Below, in pieces: positions 1 to 9,588 of a DNA stretch of 64,000 bases. A program made the position numbers and the translations under genes. The first letter of the stretch is position 1; each line of letters starts with the position of its first letter. Source of the stretch: Saprospiraceae bacterium (GTDB lineage Bacteria > Bacteroidota > Bacteroidia > Chitinophagales > Saprospiraceae); the NCBI GenBank assembly GCA_020627705.1, contig JAHDGJ010000016.1:3796-67795 (forward strand), given 5' to 3'. The notes beneath the pieces are model-generated. The model did no database searches, had not been told where the DNA came from, and saw only the letters and a program-made list of their open reading frames with translations.

Positions 1-2
1 AG

Positions 3-3000
3 AGTGATCCCTTGCCCGCAACGTCATTGGAAGGATTTACAGGAAGTTGGAGTCCAGCTTTTGACCCCAATACGACAACAACTTATACGTTTATACCTGA
101 TGCTGGACAATGTGCGAGTGATGGGATGCTTACAATAACGATTGATCCAGCCACCGCTGCAACTTTCAATGGTTTACCAAGTCAATGTGCTGGAGAGGGG
201 AATCCTTTACCTACGACTTCTCTTGAAGGGTTTCTGGGTATTTGGACTCCGGCCTTTGATCCCAATGCCACTATGACGTATACCTTTATCCCAAATGCTG
301 GCCAATGTGCTAGTGACGGGATACTAACAATAACTGTTGATCCATTAATAATTCCCAGCTTTACACAATTGGGAGATTATTGTGTAGGAGATACGCCAGA
401 TATGTTGCCAACAACCTCTACCAATGGCATTACAGGATCTTGGGACGGTCCAATTGATACCAGCTCGCCAAGTTCTACGAGTTATACTTTTATGCCTGAT
501 GCTGGCCAATGTGCAGATCAAGGCACTATGCTAATTACGGTGAATGATTGTGGATGCACCGATCCTGCTACCATAGCCATCAATTCGATTTTCCCAATTT
601 GTGAAAACGAAAATATAGATCTTGTGGCAATCTTAGGCGGAAGTGCTACTATGATCACTTGGACTTCTACCGGAGACGGGTCATTCAGTAATATTAACGA
701 TTTAACCCCGACCTATACTCCAGGTGCCAATGACATCTTGGGAGGTTCGGTTGTCTTGACTGCAACCACTGATGATCCGGATGGTGCATTACCTTCTTGC
801 AGTGCAGTGGAAGCCACAGTTCAATTGCTTATTGATTTGCAGCAAGCTTCCAATTTTGCCCAATTGGGCCCATATTGTGTAGGAGATACTCCAGATGTTT
901 TACCTATGGTATCTATCAACGGGATTAGTGGATCATGGGACGGACCTATAAGTACAAATACTGCAGGCGATATTACCTATACGTTTACTCCCGATAATGG
1001 ACAATGTGCACAGGACGCGACCATGATGATCTCAGTAATTGAGTGCGGATGTGCTGATCCAGCCTTATTATCAATAACTGGGATATTGCCTATTTGTGAG
1101 AATGAAACAATTCAGCTGACAGGAGGATTGGATGGAAGTTCGAGTTCTGCTATTTGGACAACAAATGGTGATGGAGTTTTTATGGACCCTGCTGATCCGC
1201 AAACGATTTATACACCTGGAGTTGGGGACATTGCAAATGGAACAATTTTACTTACCCTTACTTCTAATGATCCAGATGGTGCAGGACCTTGTGAACCAGC
1301 AGAGATAGGGGTAAATGTCAGCATTGAAGAAATAATGGTTTCAACTTTTGATGCATTAGCAAGTCAATGTTTGGGTGGGAATGATCCATTGCCAACTATG
1401 TCATTAGAAGGATTTACGGGAAGTTGGAGTCCTGCTTTTGACCCTAATGCCTCGGCAACATATACTTTTACCCCAGATGCAGGACAATGTGCCGATACTG
1501 GAATGTTGACGGTTACTATAGATGCTCCTATTGTTTCTTCATTTAATACCTTACCAAGTCAGTGCGCAGGAGAAAGTAATCCATTGCCATTGACATCATT
1601 AGAAGGATTTGTGGGAAGTTGGAGTCCTGCTTTTGACCCGAATATAACTGCGACCTATACCTTTGCACCAGACATGGGGCAGTGTGCGCTTGAAGGTATG
1701 CTGACAGTAGAGATTGACCCATTAATCACTGCTACATTTGATGGTATTCCCAATCAGTGTATTGGTGAGTCAAATCCGTTGCCAGCTACTTCTTTAGAGG
1801 GATTTACAGGCAGTTGGAATCCACCATTTGATACCAACAACACAACGACTTATACATTCACTCCGGACATCGGTCAATGTGCCGCTGAGGGCATGCTCAT
1901 GGTAACAGTTGATCAGTTGACTGTTCCTGATTTTGCACAACTTGGTCCTTACTGTGTGGGCGACACGCCAGATGTTTTAGCAGGCACTTCTTCCAACGGC
2001 ATTACTGGCGTGTGGGATGCCGCTATAACTACAGATACACCAGGAAGTATAACCTATTTATTTATGCCGGATGATGGCCAATGTGCGGACGATGCATCGA
2101 TGACGATTATTGTAAATGATTGTGGATGTGCAGACCCCGCATCAGTTAGTATTGATCCTGTGGATTGGATATGTCAAAACGAACTTATAGATCTCAATGC
2201 TGTTCTTTCTGGAAGTGCTTCAAGTGTGACCTGGACAACTTTAGGTCAGGGAAACTTTACGAATACTACGGCCTTAAGTACAACCTATTTAATAAGTGGT
2301 TTTGATATTCAAAATGGTCAAGTAACCTTGATGGCTACCACCAATGATCCCGATGGTTCTGGACCATGTGCCGCAGCCGTGGCAGAAATGACTGTGGAGA
2401 TTCGACAGTTGATAGAACCCGAGTTTACCCAACTGGGAACGTATTGCGTTGGAGAAACGCCAGATGTACTGCCAACAACTTCATTAAACGGAATCACTGG
2501 AAGCTGGAATGGACCAATTGATACGTCAATGCCAGGAGTTCCTTCCTATCTTTTTGTAGCCGATCCGGGACAATGTGCTGAATCTTACCAAATGAGTATA
2601 GCCATACTAGAATGTGATTGTATGGATCCACCTACGATAAGTATAAATGATATCAATCCTATTTGTGAGGGAGAGTCAATTGATTTAATGGCAGTAATTG
2701 GAGGAGGCGCAAGCATGGTTAGTTGGGTTAGTGCAGGTGATGGAAATTTCAGTAATATTTCTGCGCAAAACCCTACATACACACCAGGACCTAACGATAT
2801 AGTGAATGGCTCTGTCGTTTTAACTGCTACGACAGATGATCCAGATGGCGCATTAACCAACTGTATGGAGGAATCAGCAATGGTTCAAGTTGAAGTGACT
2901 CCACAAGAATTGCCTCAATTTGTACAACTTGGGCCCTATTGTATTGGAGATACGCCAGATGCATTGTCTATGACATCGACCAATGGGATTATTGGGACTT

Positions 3001-5897
3001 GGGATGGACCAATTGAAACAATTTCAGAGGGCTCCACTATCTATACTTTTGTACCAACTATGGGCCAATGCGCCACCGAAACCACCATGGCGATCATGGT
3101 TAACAACTGCAGTGCTGATTGTGAAATATTTATTGAAAATTGTCCTCCAAATTTAGGGAATCCCAACTGTGGGTCAGGCGAGATCTCTAATATTGGGGTT
3201 GTTGGTGGGGATGAAATTGCTGCTAATGGAGAGCAGGTATGTTTGGATATTACGCTTTCTAATGTGATGGATCTTCAATCCTTCACCCTAGAAATAAATT
3301 GGGATGAAACCTTATTAAGTTATTCTGGCACTCAAAATTTTTCAACTGAATTCTTCACCTTTGGGGCCAATTCTATTGGAGATGTAAATGCATCCACTGG
3401 GGTCCTTACAGCGATTTGGTTTGATCCGACAGGTGCACAACCCGTTACGCTGAACAATGATGAAGTTATTTTTGAATTGTGTTTTGATGTCATTGGTACA
3501 AATGGATCATTTGCTGATGTGAGTTTTGGATTTGTTGAATTTGGAGATGGCATGAGCATGCCTTTGGACTTTTTTACAGACTGTGGCTCTGTGGATATTT
3601 GTGCGGGTTCAACCATCCTTGAAGTGGTGTGTAGTGATAATGGTACGCCAGATATAAATGACGACGATTCATTTAGTTTCGAGCTTTTAGTTAATAACGG
3701 TGGTAATGCTGGAAGTTGGATTGCGAATGATCCTAATTCTACTTCTCAACAATATGGAGTTGTTCAAACCTTTGGACCATTCTTGATATCTGATGGCGGG
3801 TTCTTGTTGACAATTCAAGATCTTTTGGATCCTTCTTGTTTTGATCAGATTCAAATCGATCCTCCTATGACTTGTTCGGAAGATGCGTGCATGATAGATT
3901 CCCCTCAGTTGGCTGATGTCATTTGTAATGATAATGGAACGATTGGTGTACCGGAAGACGACTTTGTAACTTTCACTTTAAATCCAACGGGTGCAGGATT
4001 ATCCGGCAATTATATTTTAGACCCACCAGTAGCAACACCTGCAGGTGGTGCCTATGGTATGCCGACTACCTTTACTATGCCTCAAGGATCCGCAGATGGT
4101 TCTACGCCAACTTTGTTTGTCATACAAGACGCCATTGATACAGATTGTATTATAAACGTAAGTTTTGTGAATCCACCATCTTGTTCTACGGATTGCTCGG
4201 ATGCTCCGACAGCAGGGACAGGTATTGATACCATCTTTTGTGGTAGAGATGATGAGTTTAATTTGTTTGAGTTACTTAATTCGTATGACCCAGGTGGGTT
4301 ATGGACACTAGGTACAGCGACGTTAACTTCTAGCGTAATCAATTTGGGAGCATTGGGCGAAAACACCTTCACGTATACCTATACCGTTGCCAACGGTTCT
4401 AACTGTGAGAATTCGGTATCAGTACAGATAATAAATGAGAAAAATATAATTATTGATGATTTGACTTTGAGCGAATGTGACTTTGTAATACTTCCAGAAA
4501 TTACAGGGACCAATTTGACAGATGTGAATTATTATTCTTCTCAGTTTGGACAAGGTCAAATTTATTTGCCGGGAGATACCTTATTTGAAACTACCGCCTT
4601 GTTTATGTACGATGAATTTGATCAGTGTATAGGTACAAATACGGCTTTTATCAATATCGAAATCCCTGACATTGATAATCCAAGTCCAGTATTAGAGTGT
4701 GAGTATTATGTGTTGCCTGAGATCACAGGTGAATTTTTTACAACAAGTGTTGGTTATTTCTCGGAACCCAATGGAATGGGTCAAACGTATAGCCCGGGGG
4801 ACACTATTTTTTCTTTCACTGAAATCTACATGTACCACAATGATGGAGAATGTTTCGATGAAGAATTATTAAGCATCACTATTGTTAGTGGAAATGAGTT
4901 TGTTTTGGATTCGGCGATTTGTCCTGGAGATGAGATTATAGTCAATGGCAATGTTTATAACGAAACTAATTTGGTCGGAGAAGAAGTACTTAGTTCTTCT
5001 ATTGGTTGCGATAGTTTGGTAGTCATTGATTTGCAGTTGTTGCAAAATCCCGAAGGTCTGTTAAACACATCCATATGTGAGGGAGATAACTTTGCGTTTG
5101 GGGGTGTTGTTTTTGATGAAAACAATACATCACAACAAGTTACCTTGTCAAATATGGCAACCAATGGTTGTGATAGTTTGGTCAACGTAACTGTAGAGGT
5201 CTTAACGAATCAAATGAGCGTTTTCGACACGCTTCTTTGTCAAGGAGAATCCTTTACCCTTGGTGGAATTACATTTTCGGAATCCAATTTGAGTGGAGAA
5301 GTTATGCTTGAGGGCATGGCTTCCAATGGATGTGATAGCATTATTTCGGTTACGGCCAATTTTGAAGACCCTGATTTTTCATTTCTTCTTACACCATTGG
5401 AAGACATGATTGCCCAACAACTAGTCATCGACCTCAATATTACACCGATGGATTTATTATGGGAACCTGCTGTGGGTCTCAGCTGCGATGATTGCTTAAA
5501 TCCAATCGTTACAATAAATGCAGATCAAGACTATACCCTCACAGTGACGTATGGTAACGGCTGTGAATTTGTTATTCCGTTTTCCATCGAATCCATTCGT
5601 GAGCTTTTTTACTACATACCGAATGCCATCAGTCCAAATAAAGATGGGTTTAACGATGTCTTTTTTATCCAAGGCTTGAGTGATGTAGCTCGAGTAGATG
5701 AAATTGCTGTGTATGATCGTTGGGGAGAGTTGGTCTTTAGTAATTCGGATACTGCACTTAATGATCCGGATCAAGGATGGAATGGTAAGTTTAAAAAACA
5801 ATATGTAGTGCCAGGGGTCTATGCTTATTATGTCCGAATAATAGAAGGAGATAATACGGCACTCGAATTTACAGGAGACCTAACGGTGTTTAGGTAA
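3..5897 (+). CDS. Giant secreted repeat protein with T9SS type B C-terminal domain (5' end outside window)
   Basis: The frame is open to the left edge and the first codons already belong to a repeat unit, so this is the 3' part of a larger gene. About two thirds of the visible protein consists of Cys-containing units of roughly 60-70 residues in two alternating types: one built around LPxTSLEGFxGSWSPAFDPN and GQCA, the other around LGPYCVGDTPD and a CGC turn followed by a PICE...WT.GDG module. Around residues 1065-1200 a cohesin-like beta-sandwich (segment with ANGEQVCLDITLSNV) interrupts the repeats. Three shorter repeats with CDSL/CDSI turns follow. The last 90 residues (PNAISPNKDGFND, YDRWGELVF, WNGKF, PGVYAYYV) are a type B sorting domain (gliding-motility CTD family), which targets proteins through T9SS to the cell surface or medium. 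Probable adhesin or matrix protein; no catalytic domain is seen. Confidence 0.9.
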   Translation, partial: SDPLPATSLEGFTGSWSPAFDPNTTTTYTFIPDAGQCASDGMLTITIDPATAATFNGLPSQCAGEGNPLPTTSLEGFLGIWTPAFDPNATMTYTFIPNAGQCASDGILTITVDPLIIPSFTQLGDYCVGDTPDMLPTTSTNGITGSWDGPIDTSSPSSTSYTFMPDAGQCADQGTMLITVNDCGCTDPATIAINSIFPICENENIDLVAILGGSATMITWTSTGDGSFSNINDLTPTYTPGANDILGGSVVLTATTDDPDGALPSCSAVEATVQLLIDLQQASNFAQLGPYCVGDTPDVLPMVSINGISGSWDGPISTNTAGDITYTFTPDNGQCAQDATMMISVIECGCADPALLSITGILPICENETIQLTGGLDGSSSSAIWTTNGDGVFMDPADPQTIYTPGVGDIANGTILLTLTSNDPDGAGPCEPAEIGVNVSIEEIMVSTFDALASQCLGGNDPLPTMSLEGFTGSWSPAFDPNASATYTFTPDAGQCADTGMLTVTIDAPIVSSFNTLPSQCAGESNPLPLTSLEGFVGSWSPAFDPNITATYTFAPDMGQCALEGMLTVEIDPLITATFDGIPNQCIGESNPLPATSLEGFTGSWNPPFDTNNTTTYTFTPDIGQCAAEGMLMVTVDQLTVPDFAQLGPYCVGDTPDVLAGTSSNGITGVWDAAITTDTPGSITYLFMPDDGQCADDASMTIIVNDCGCADPASVSIDPVDWICQNELIDLNAVLSGSASSVTWTTLGQGNFTNTTALSTTYLISGFDIQNGQVTLMATTNDPDGSGPCAAAVAEMTVEIRQLIEPEFTQLGTYCVGETPDVLPTTSLNGITGSWNGPIDTSMPGVPSYLFVADPGQCAESYQMSIAILECDCMDPPTISINDINPICEGESIDLMAVIGGGASMVSWVSAGDGNFSNISAQNPTYTPGPNDIVNGSVVLTATTDDPDGALTNCMEESAMVQVEVTPQELPQFVQLGPYCIGDTPDALSMTSTNGIIGTWDGPIETISEGSTIYTFVPTMGQCATETTMAIMVNNCSADCEIFIENCPPNLGNPNCGSGEISNIGVVGGDEIAANGEQVCLDITLSNVMDLQSFTLEINWDETLLSYSGTQNFSTEFFTFGANSIGDVNASTGVLTAIWFDPTGAQPVTLNNDEVIFELCFDVIGTNGSFADVSFGFVEFGDGMSMPLDFFTDCGSVDICAGSTILEVVCSDNGTPDINDDDSFSFELLVNNGGNAGSWIANDPNSTSQQYGVVQTFGPFLISDGGFLLTIQDLLDPSCFDQIQIDPPMTCSEDACMIDSPQLADVICNDNGTIGVPEDDFVTFTLNPTGAGLSGNYILDPPVATPAGGAYGMPTTFTMPQGSADGSTPTLFVIQDAIDTDCIINVSFVNPPSCSTDCSDAPTAGTGIDTIFCGRDDEFNLFELLNSYDPGGLWTLGTATLTSSVINLGALGENTFTYTYTVANGSNCENSVSVQIINEKNIIIDDLTLSECDFVILPEITGTNLTDVNYYSSQFGQGQIYLPGDTLFETTALFMYDEFDQCIGTNTAFINIEIPDIDNPSPVLECEYYVLPEITGEFFTTSVGYFSEPNGMGQTYSPGDTIFSFTEIYMYHNDGECFDEELLSITIVSGNEFVLDSAICPGDEIIVNGNVYNETNLVGEEVLSSSIGCDSLVVIDLQLLQNPEGLLNTSICEGDNFAFGGVVFDENNTSQQVTLSNMATNGCDSLVNVTVEVLTNQMSVFDTLLCQGESFTLGGITFSESNLSGEVMLEGMASNGCDSIISVTANFEDPDFSFLLTPLEDMIAQQLVIDLNITPMDLLWEPAVGLSCDDCLNPIVTINADQDYTLTVTYGNGCEFVIPFSIESIRELFYYIPNAISPNKDGFNDVFFIQGLSDVARVDEIAVYDRWGELVFSNSDTALNDPDQGWNGKFKKQYVVPGVYAYYVRIIEGDNTALEFTGDLTVFR

Positions 5898-6021
5898 GCT
5901 TGATTATTTTTTTGTAAAACCTAAAAAGGTATAAACATTTTCGTTGATTCCTCATTTGGTTGTAGGGTCGAATACGCATTTGTTCAAGCTTGCATTGGCT
6001 AAATTTTGGGATGTTACTCTT

Positions 6022-6924
6022 ATGATGAAGATTGCTTTTTCTCCAGTTTATAAATATTCGTTGCCTGAGGGCCATCGGTTTCCAATGATCAAATACGAAT
6101 TGTTGCCTCAGCAATTGTTGCATGAAGGTACCGTTACTGAAGATCAATTTTTTCATCCTGACCAATTGACTCAGGAAGAGCTTTTGACGACACATACAGC
6201 GGCATTTTTATCAAAGTTGAACACTCAAACTTTGACCAAAAAGGAGAGTCGTCAAATAGGGTTTCCTATGACAATGGCATTGGTTGAAAGAGGAAAGCAT
6301 ATTGCTAAAGGAACGTACTTATGCGCCAAATTTGCAAAAGAACATGGGGTGGCCTTAAATATTGCAGGAGGGACACATCATTCTTTTGCAGATCGTGGGG
6401 AGGGTTTTTGCGTTTTTAATGATATCGCCATCGCTGCTAACTTAATGTTGCTTAGAAAAGAAGCTAAATCAATTTTGATTGTGGATCTTGATGTGCATCA
6501 GGGAAATGGAACAGCACATATTTTTTCGAACGAACCACGAGTATTTACTTTTTCGATGCATGGAGAAAAAAATTATCCCGTGCGAAAAGAAATGTCTGAT
6601 TTGGATATAGGCTTGCCGGACAATACTGAGGATCAATTGTATTTAGACACCTTGGAGGAGGTACTGCCCAGTCTAATCGATCAACAAAAGCCGGATATGA
6701 TTTTTTATTTAGCAGGGGTAGATCCACTTGCTTGTGACAAATTGGGGCGGCTCAGTCTTAGTCTAAATGGTTTGAAAGAAAGAGACCGAATGGTTTTTGA
6801 GGCATGTTGTTCTAGGCAGATTCCGGTAGCAGTTGCGATGGGCGGTGGGTACTCCAAAGAACTTAAAAACATAATCGAAGGACATGCCAATACTTTTAGA
6901 ATAGCCAACGATATCTTTTTTTAA
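6022..6924 (+). CDS. Histone deacetylase / acetoin utilization family hydrolase
   Basis: This 300-residue cytosolic zinc hydrolase belongs to the arginase/deacetylase fold family (bacterial HDAC-like, AcuC and acetylpolyamine amidohydrolase relatives). The His-His dyad lies in GGTHHSFADRGEGF, zinc ligands in DLDVHQGNGT, and the distal Asp/Gly-rich metal site in YLAGVDPLACDKLGRL. A glycine-rich C-terminal MGGGYS matches the family. An in-frame TTG start exists at 5944, but ATG-ATG at 6022/6025 places MKIAFSPVY at the N terminus as in relatives, so that start was chosen. The substrate cannot be read from the sequence; small acetylated amines or acetyl-lysine are the family choices. It stands alone on its strand between the giant repeat gene and a beta-barrel protein. 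Confidence 0.85.
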   Translation: MMKIAFSPVYKYSLPEGHRFPMIKYELLPQQLLHEGTVTEDQFFHPDQLTQEELLTTHTAAFLSKLNTQTLTKKESRQIGFPMTMALVERGKHIAKGTYLCAKFAKEHGVALNIAGGTHHSFADRGEGFCVFNDIAIAANLMLLRKEAKSILIVDLDVHQGNGTAHIFSNEPRVFTFSMHGEKNYPVRKEMSDLDIGLPDNTEDQLYLDTLEEVLPSLIDQQKPDMIFYLAGVDPLACDKLGRLSLSLNGLKERDRMVFEACCSRQIPVAVAMGGGYSKELKNIIEGHANTFRIANDIFF

Positions 6925-7014
6925 TCAAAAGATCTCCATGCCTTTGAGCTGACAAGTTGCTATAATTTTTCAAGTTTATTTTACTTATCTTATTGTAGTT
7001 TGTAACTAGTCATT

Positions 7015-7695
7015 ATGAGATTATATATTGCGAGGAGGGTTTTTGCTTTCTTGCTATCGCTCTTATTTGTTGTTATGGCTTTTGCCCAAGAGGAAAAGAT
7101 GACAACTGATTTCAGAAAAGCGATAGGCATGGATGCCGTGTTTATAAATAACTTTTTGCCTCTAGAGCAATCCATAGGATTTACAAATCCGTACGAATTC
7201 CATTTTTTAAAATATAAAAGTGACAAGAGATTTATTAGACACGCTGCTGATTTAAATCTGTTTGTTCGCAAGAGTGACAGCAGAGTAAATCCGGATATAG
7301 GTGATCAGATTATATCGATGGAGTACAAAATAAGCTTTGGTCGAACAAGGGAAGTCTTTAATAAAGGATATCTTCTCTGGGGCCCTGAGATAGCTCCTGA
7401 TATATCTTATGTAAGAAGGTCTGTAGAAGATCAAGATGCCTTAAGTGGGTCATTTGAAAACATCAATACTGAGACAACCTACGAGCTCGGCGGAGGAATT
7501 TTTGTGGGATTTGAATATCGGTTTACCAAAAGCTTCAGTGTTTATACGGAGGCAACGTATCATATTGTCCCTTCTTATTCTAAGTTTAATTTTAAATCTG
7601 AACTTTCGCCAGAATTAAATTTTACCGAAGAAGTCTATCAAGTCGTTTCCCGATATAGATTGCCCAGTTCGATAATATTATTGTATAGTTTTTAA
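7015..7695 (+). CDS. Exported outer-membrane beta-barrel-like protein
   Basis: 226 residues beginning with a clear signal peptide (LYIARRVFAFLLSLLFVVM, cleavage near AFAQ-EE). The remainder has alternating polar/hydrophobic strands rich in aromatic residues (YELGGGIFVGFEYRF, YTEATYHIVPSY) and ends in a hydrophobic strand closing with Phe, as outer-membrane barrels do. I do not recognise a named family. It ends 9 nt before the di-haem peroxidase gene, so the two are probably co-transcribed. Confidence 0.6.
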   Translation: MRLYIARRVFAFLLSLLFVVMAFAQEEKMTTDFRKAIGMDAVFINNFLPLEQSIGFTNPYEFHFLKYKSDKRFIRHAADLNLFVRKSDSRVNPDIGDQIISMEYKISFGRTREVFNKGYLLWGPEIAPDISYVRRSVEDQDALSGSFENINTETTYELGGGIFVGFEYRFTKSFSVYTEATYHIVPSYSKFNFKSELSPELNFTEEVYQVVSRYRLPSSIILLYSF

Positions 7696-7704
7696 ATCAT
7701 CACT

Positions 7705-8742
7705 ATGAAAAAAGGGTTCATCATACTTTCGTTTTTTGGCTTATGTTTCATGTTCAAAGCATGTACAGATGATTCTTCACAAGTAAATCAACCTGCCCTT
7801 ACTCCTGCGTTGGGAGATTTTGATTATTTCGAAGATGATATACCATACAGTACTTTGCAGATTGGAAATAGAAATAATCATGATAAGGAAGCAGCTTTGG
7901 GAAGGATTCTTTATTATGATACAAGATTGTCTTATAATGATGCCTTGTCTTGCGGGTCATGCCATCAACAGGCCAAAGCCTTTTGTGATAACGAACAATT
8001 TAGCCAAGGCTTGTACAGCAAGAGCACTGACCGTAACAGTATATCCTTAGCCAACGTGGCTTATCATCCCTCTTCTTTCTGGAACGGGATGTCGGGGTCT
8101 TTGTCAAATCATATTTTGCAGCCCGTTTCCAATCATATCGAAATGGGAATGCGCTCTTCGGAGGAGTTGGTTGAGAGGTTAAATAAAATTGATGCATATC
8201 AAGAATTGTTTGAGGAAGTTTACGGAAATGAAGCAACCGTTTCTAATGTTACCAATTCTTTAGCAAGCTTCGTTTCCTCTTTGATTTCTTATGATTCCAA
8301 ATATGACAAGGGCAAAGAGATAGAATTCGCCAATTTTAGCTTATCCGAAAAAAGGGGAATGGAACTGTTTTTTGGAAAGGCAAAGTGCCAAAGTTGTCAC
8401 AGAGATGGACACTTTACTGCGCAGTGGAGAAGAAGCACCAACATTGGACTTGATCTAGAGTATGCGGACCAAGGGGCTGGAAATGGAAGATTTAAGGTTC
8501 CTACTTTACGAAATGTCGAACTCTCTGCGCCGTATATGCACGATGGACGTTTTGCTAGTTTGGAAGAAGTCGTCGAACATTATTCTACTGGGATTAGGGA
8601 CCATGAATTTTTGGACTGGGAACTTAGAGGAGGCCCTCTTGACCTTGAAGAGGAAGAGAAAGAGGACTTGGTGAGTTTTTTAAAAACATTGACTGACTAC
8701 ACTATGCTTAATGATCCCAAATTTTCAAATCCATTTCATTGA
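7705..8742 (+). CDS. Di-haem cytochrome c peroxidase family lipoprotein
   Basis: 345 residues with a lipoprotein signal (FFGLCFMFKAC, lipobox Cys about residue 20) and two CxxCH haem c sites, CGSCH and CQSCH, in the MauG/CcpA arrangement. LGRILYYDTRLS, SLANVAYHPSSFWNG and PTLRNVELSAPYMHDGRF are the usual family blocks. Members reduce periplasmic H2O2 or carry out protein-directed oxidation. It lies downstream of a barrel protein and upstream of an NlpC/P60-like lipoprotein; no MbnP partner is adjacent, unlike the second family member at 28789-29904. Confidence 0.88.
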   Translation: MKKGFIILSFFGLCFMFKACTDDSSQVNQPALTPALGDFDYFEDDIPYSTLQIGNRNNHDKEAALGRILYYDTRLSYNDALSCGSCHQQAKAFCDNEQFSQGLYSKSTDRNSISLANVAYHPSSFWNGMSGSLSNHILQPVSNHIEMGMRSSEELVERLNKIDAYQELFEEVYGNEATVSNVTNSLASFVSSLISYDSKYDKGKEIEFANFSLSEKRGMELFFGKAKCQSCHRDGHFTAQWRRSTNIGLDLEYADQGAGNGRFKVPTLRNVELSAPYMHDGRFASLEEVVEHYSTGIRDHEFLDWELRGGPLDLEEEEKEDLVSFLKTLTDYTMLNDPKFSNPFH

Positions 8743-8817
8743 TAAGAAAACATCTTTGGTTTTCGTTTAAGGTCTACATTGCAAACGTCTTTCCTTAAAT
8801 ATTAAATCTTTAGGGAA

Positions 8818-9438
8818 ATGAAAGGTATTAAGAATGGTGCTATGCTTTTGCTCGTTTTGCTTTCTTGCAAAAGAGAAAATGTTGTAGAATCAAAATCCAG
8901 TGAAAAGATAATCATTAGTGCTAGCTGTAGGTTGGATTCGACAGCTTATCAAGCATCCATTCAGAATATCGTTTTCAATCTAACTGGGATACCATACAGC
9001 ATGCAAAATAAAACGGATTGTTCTGGTATTTTTTATAAATCGTTGGAGCAGTTTAAAAGTGCTAATTGCCCAAAATCAACGATTCCAAAAATAACGCAGT
9101 ATCGATCTTCTGATGATTTTGCCTTTTACTTATCCAAGCAGAATCGCTTGCATACAACCCTTAGTGTTGGCTATGACGATTGGTTGCGCATCGGAACTGT
9201 GCTGTTTTATGGGTATTCCAAAAAAAGAGTTAACCATGTTGCCCTTGTAACTGCCGTAAACAAAAACGCTCAAGGCATAATTGAATCTTATTCTATTTTT
9301 CATGGAAGAAAGCCCGGTATCGCGTCCTCTGTTTCCAAGGTAAAGCTTAGAGCTACTTCATCTTCTCCAGCAAAAGCTTTGGCCTTGTGGGATCAGCAAG
9401 TTTTGGCTTATGCCTATATCGAGGATTTTATAGATTAA
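8818..9438 (+). CDS. NlpC/P60-like or CHAP-like cysteine peptidase lipoprotein (tentative)
   Basis: 206 residues with a short lipoprotein signal (MLLLVLLSC). A Cys in KTDCSG, a His in VNHVALV and a further HGR about 25 residues later have the order and spacing of the Cys-His-polar catalytic set of NlpC/P60 or CHAP amidases, which cut peptidoglycan peptides. The assignment rests on these motifs only; overall similarity is weak. Followed by about 150 nt containing a GC-rich patch of short repeats before the TonB-dependent receptor. Confidence 0.5.
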   Translation: MKGIKNGAMLLLVLLSCKRENVVESKSSEKIIISASCRLDSTAYQASIQNIVFNLTGIPYSMQNKTDCSGIFYKSLEQFKSANCPKSTIPKITQYRSSDDFAFYLSKQNRLHTTLSVGYDDWLRIGTVLFYGYSKKRVNHVALVTAVNKNAQGIIESYSIFHGRKPGIASSVSKVKLRATSSSPAKALALWDQQVLAYAYIEDFID

Positions 9439-9588
9439 TCCGATCCCCGAATCCCGAATCCCGCTAACCGATCCCCGCATTTTGTGACAATGAAAAGACA
9501 CAATGACTAATCTCTAGGAATAATTTCGTGTTATTATTTTAAGAGCAGATTTTCTTCTATCTAAGGAAGTTATTTTTGCAGAAGGCGT

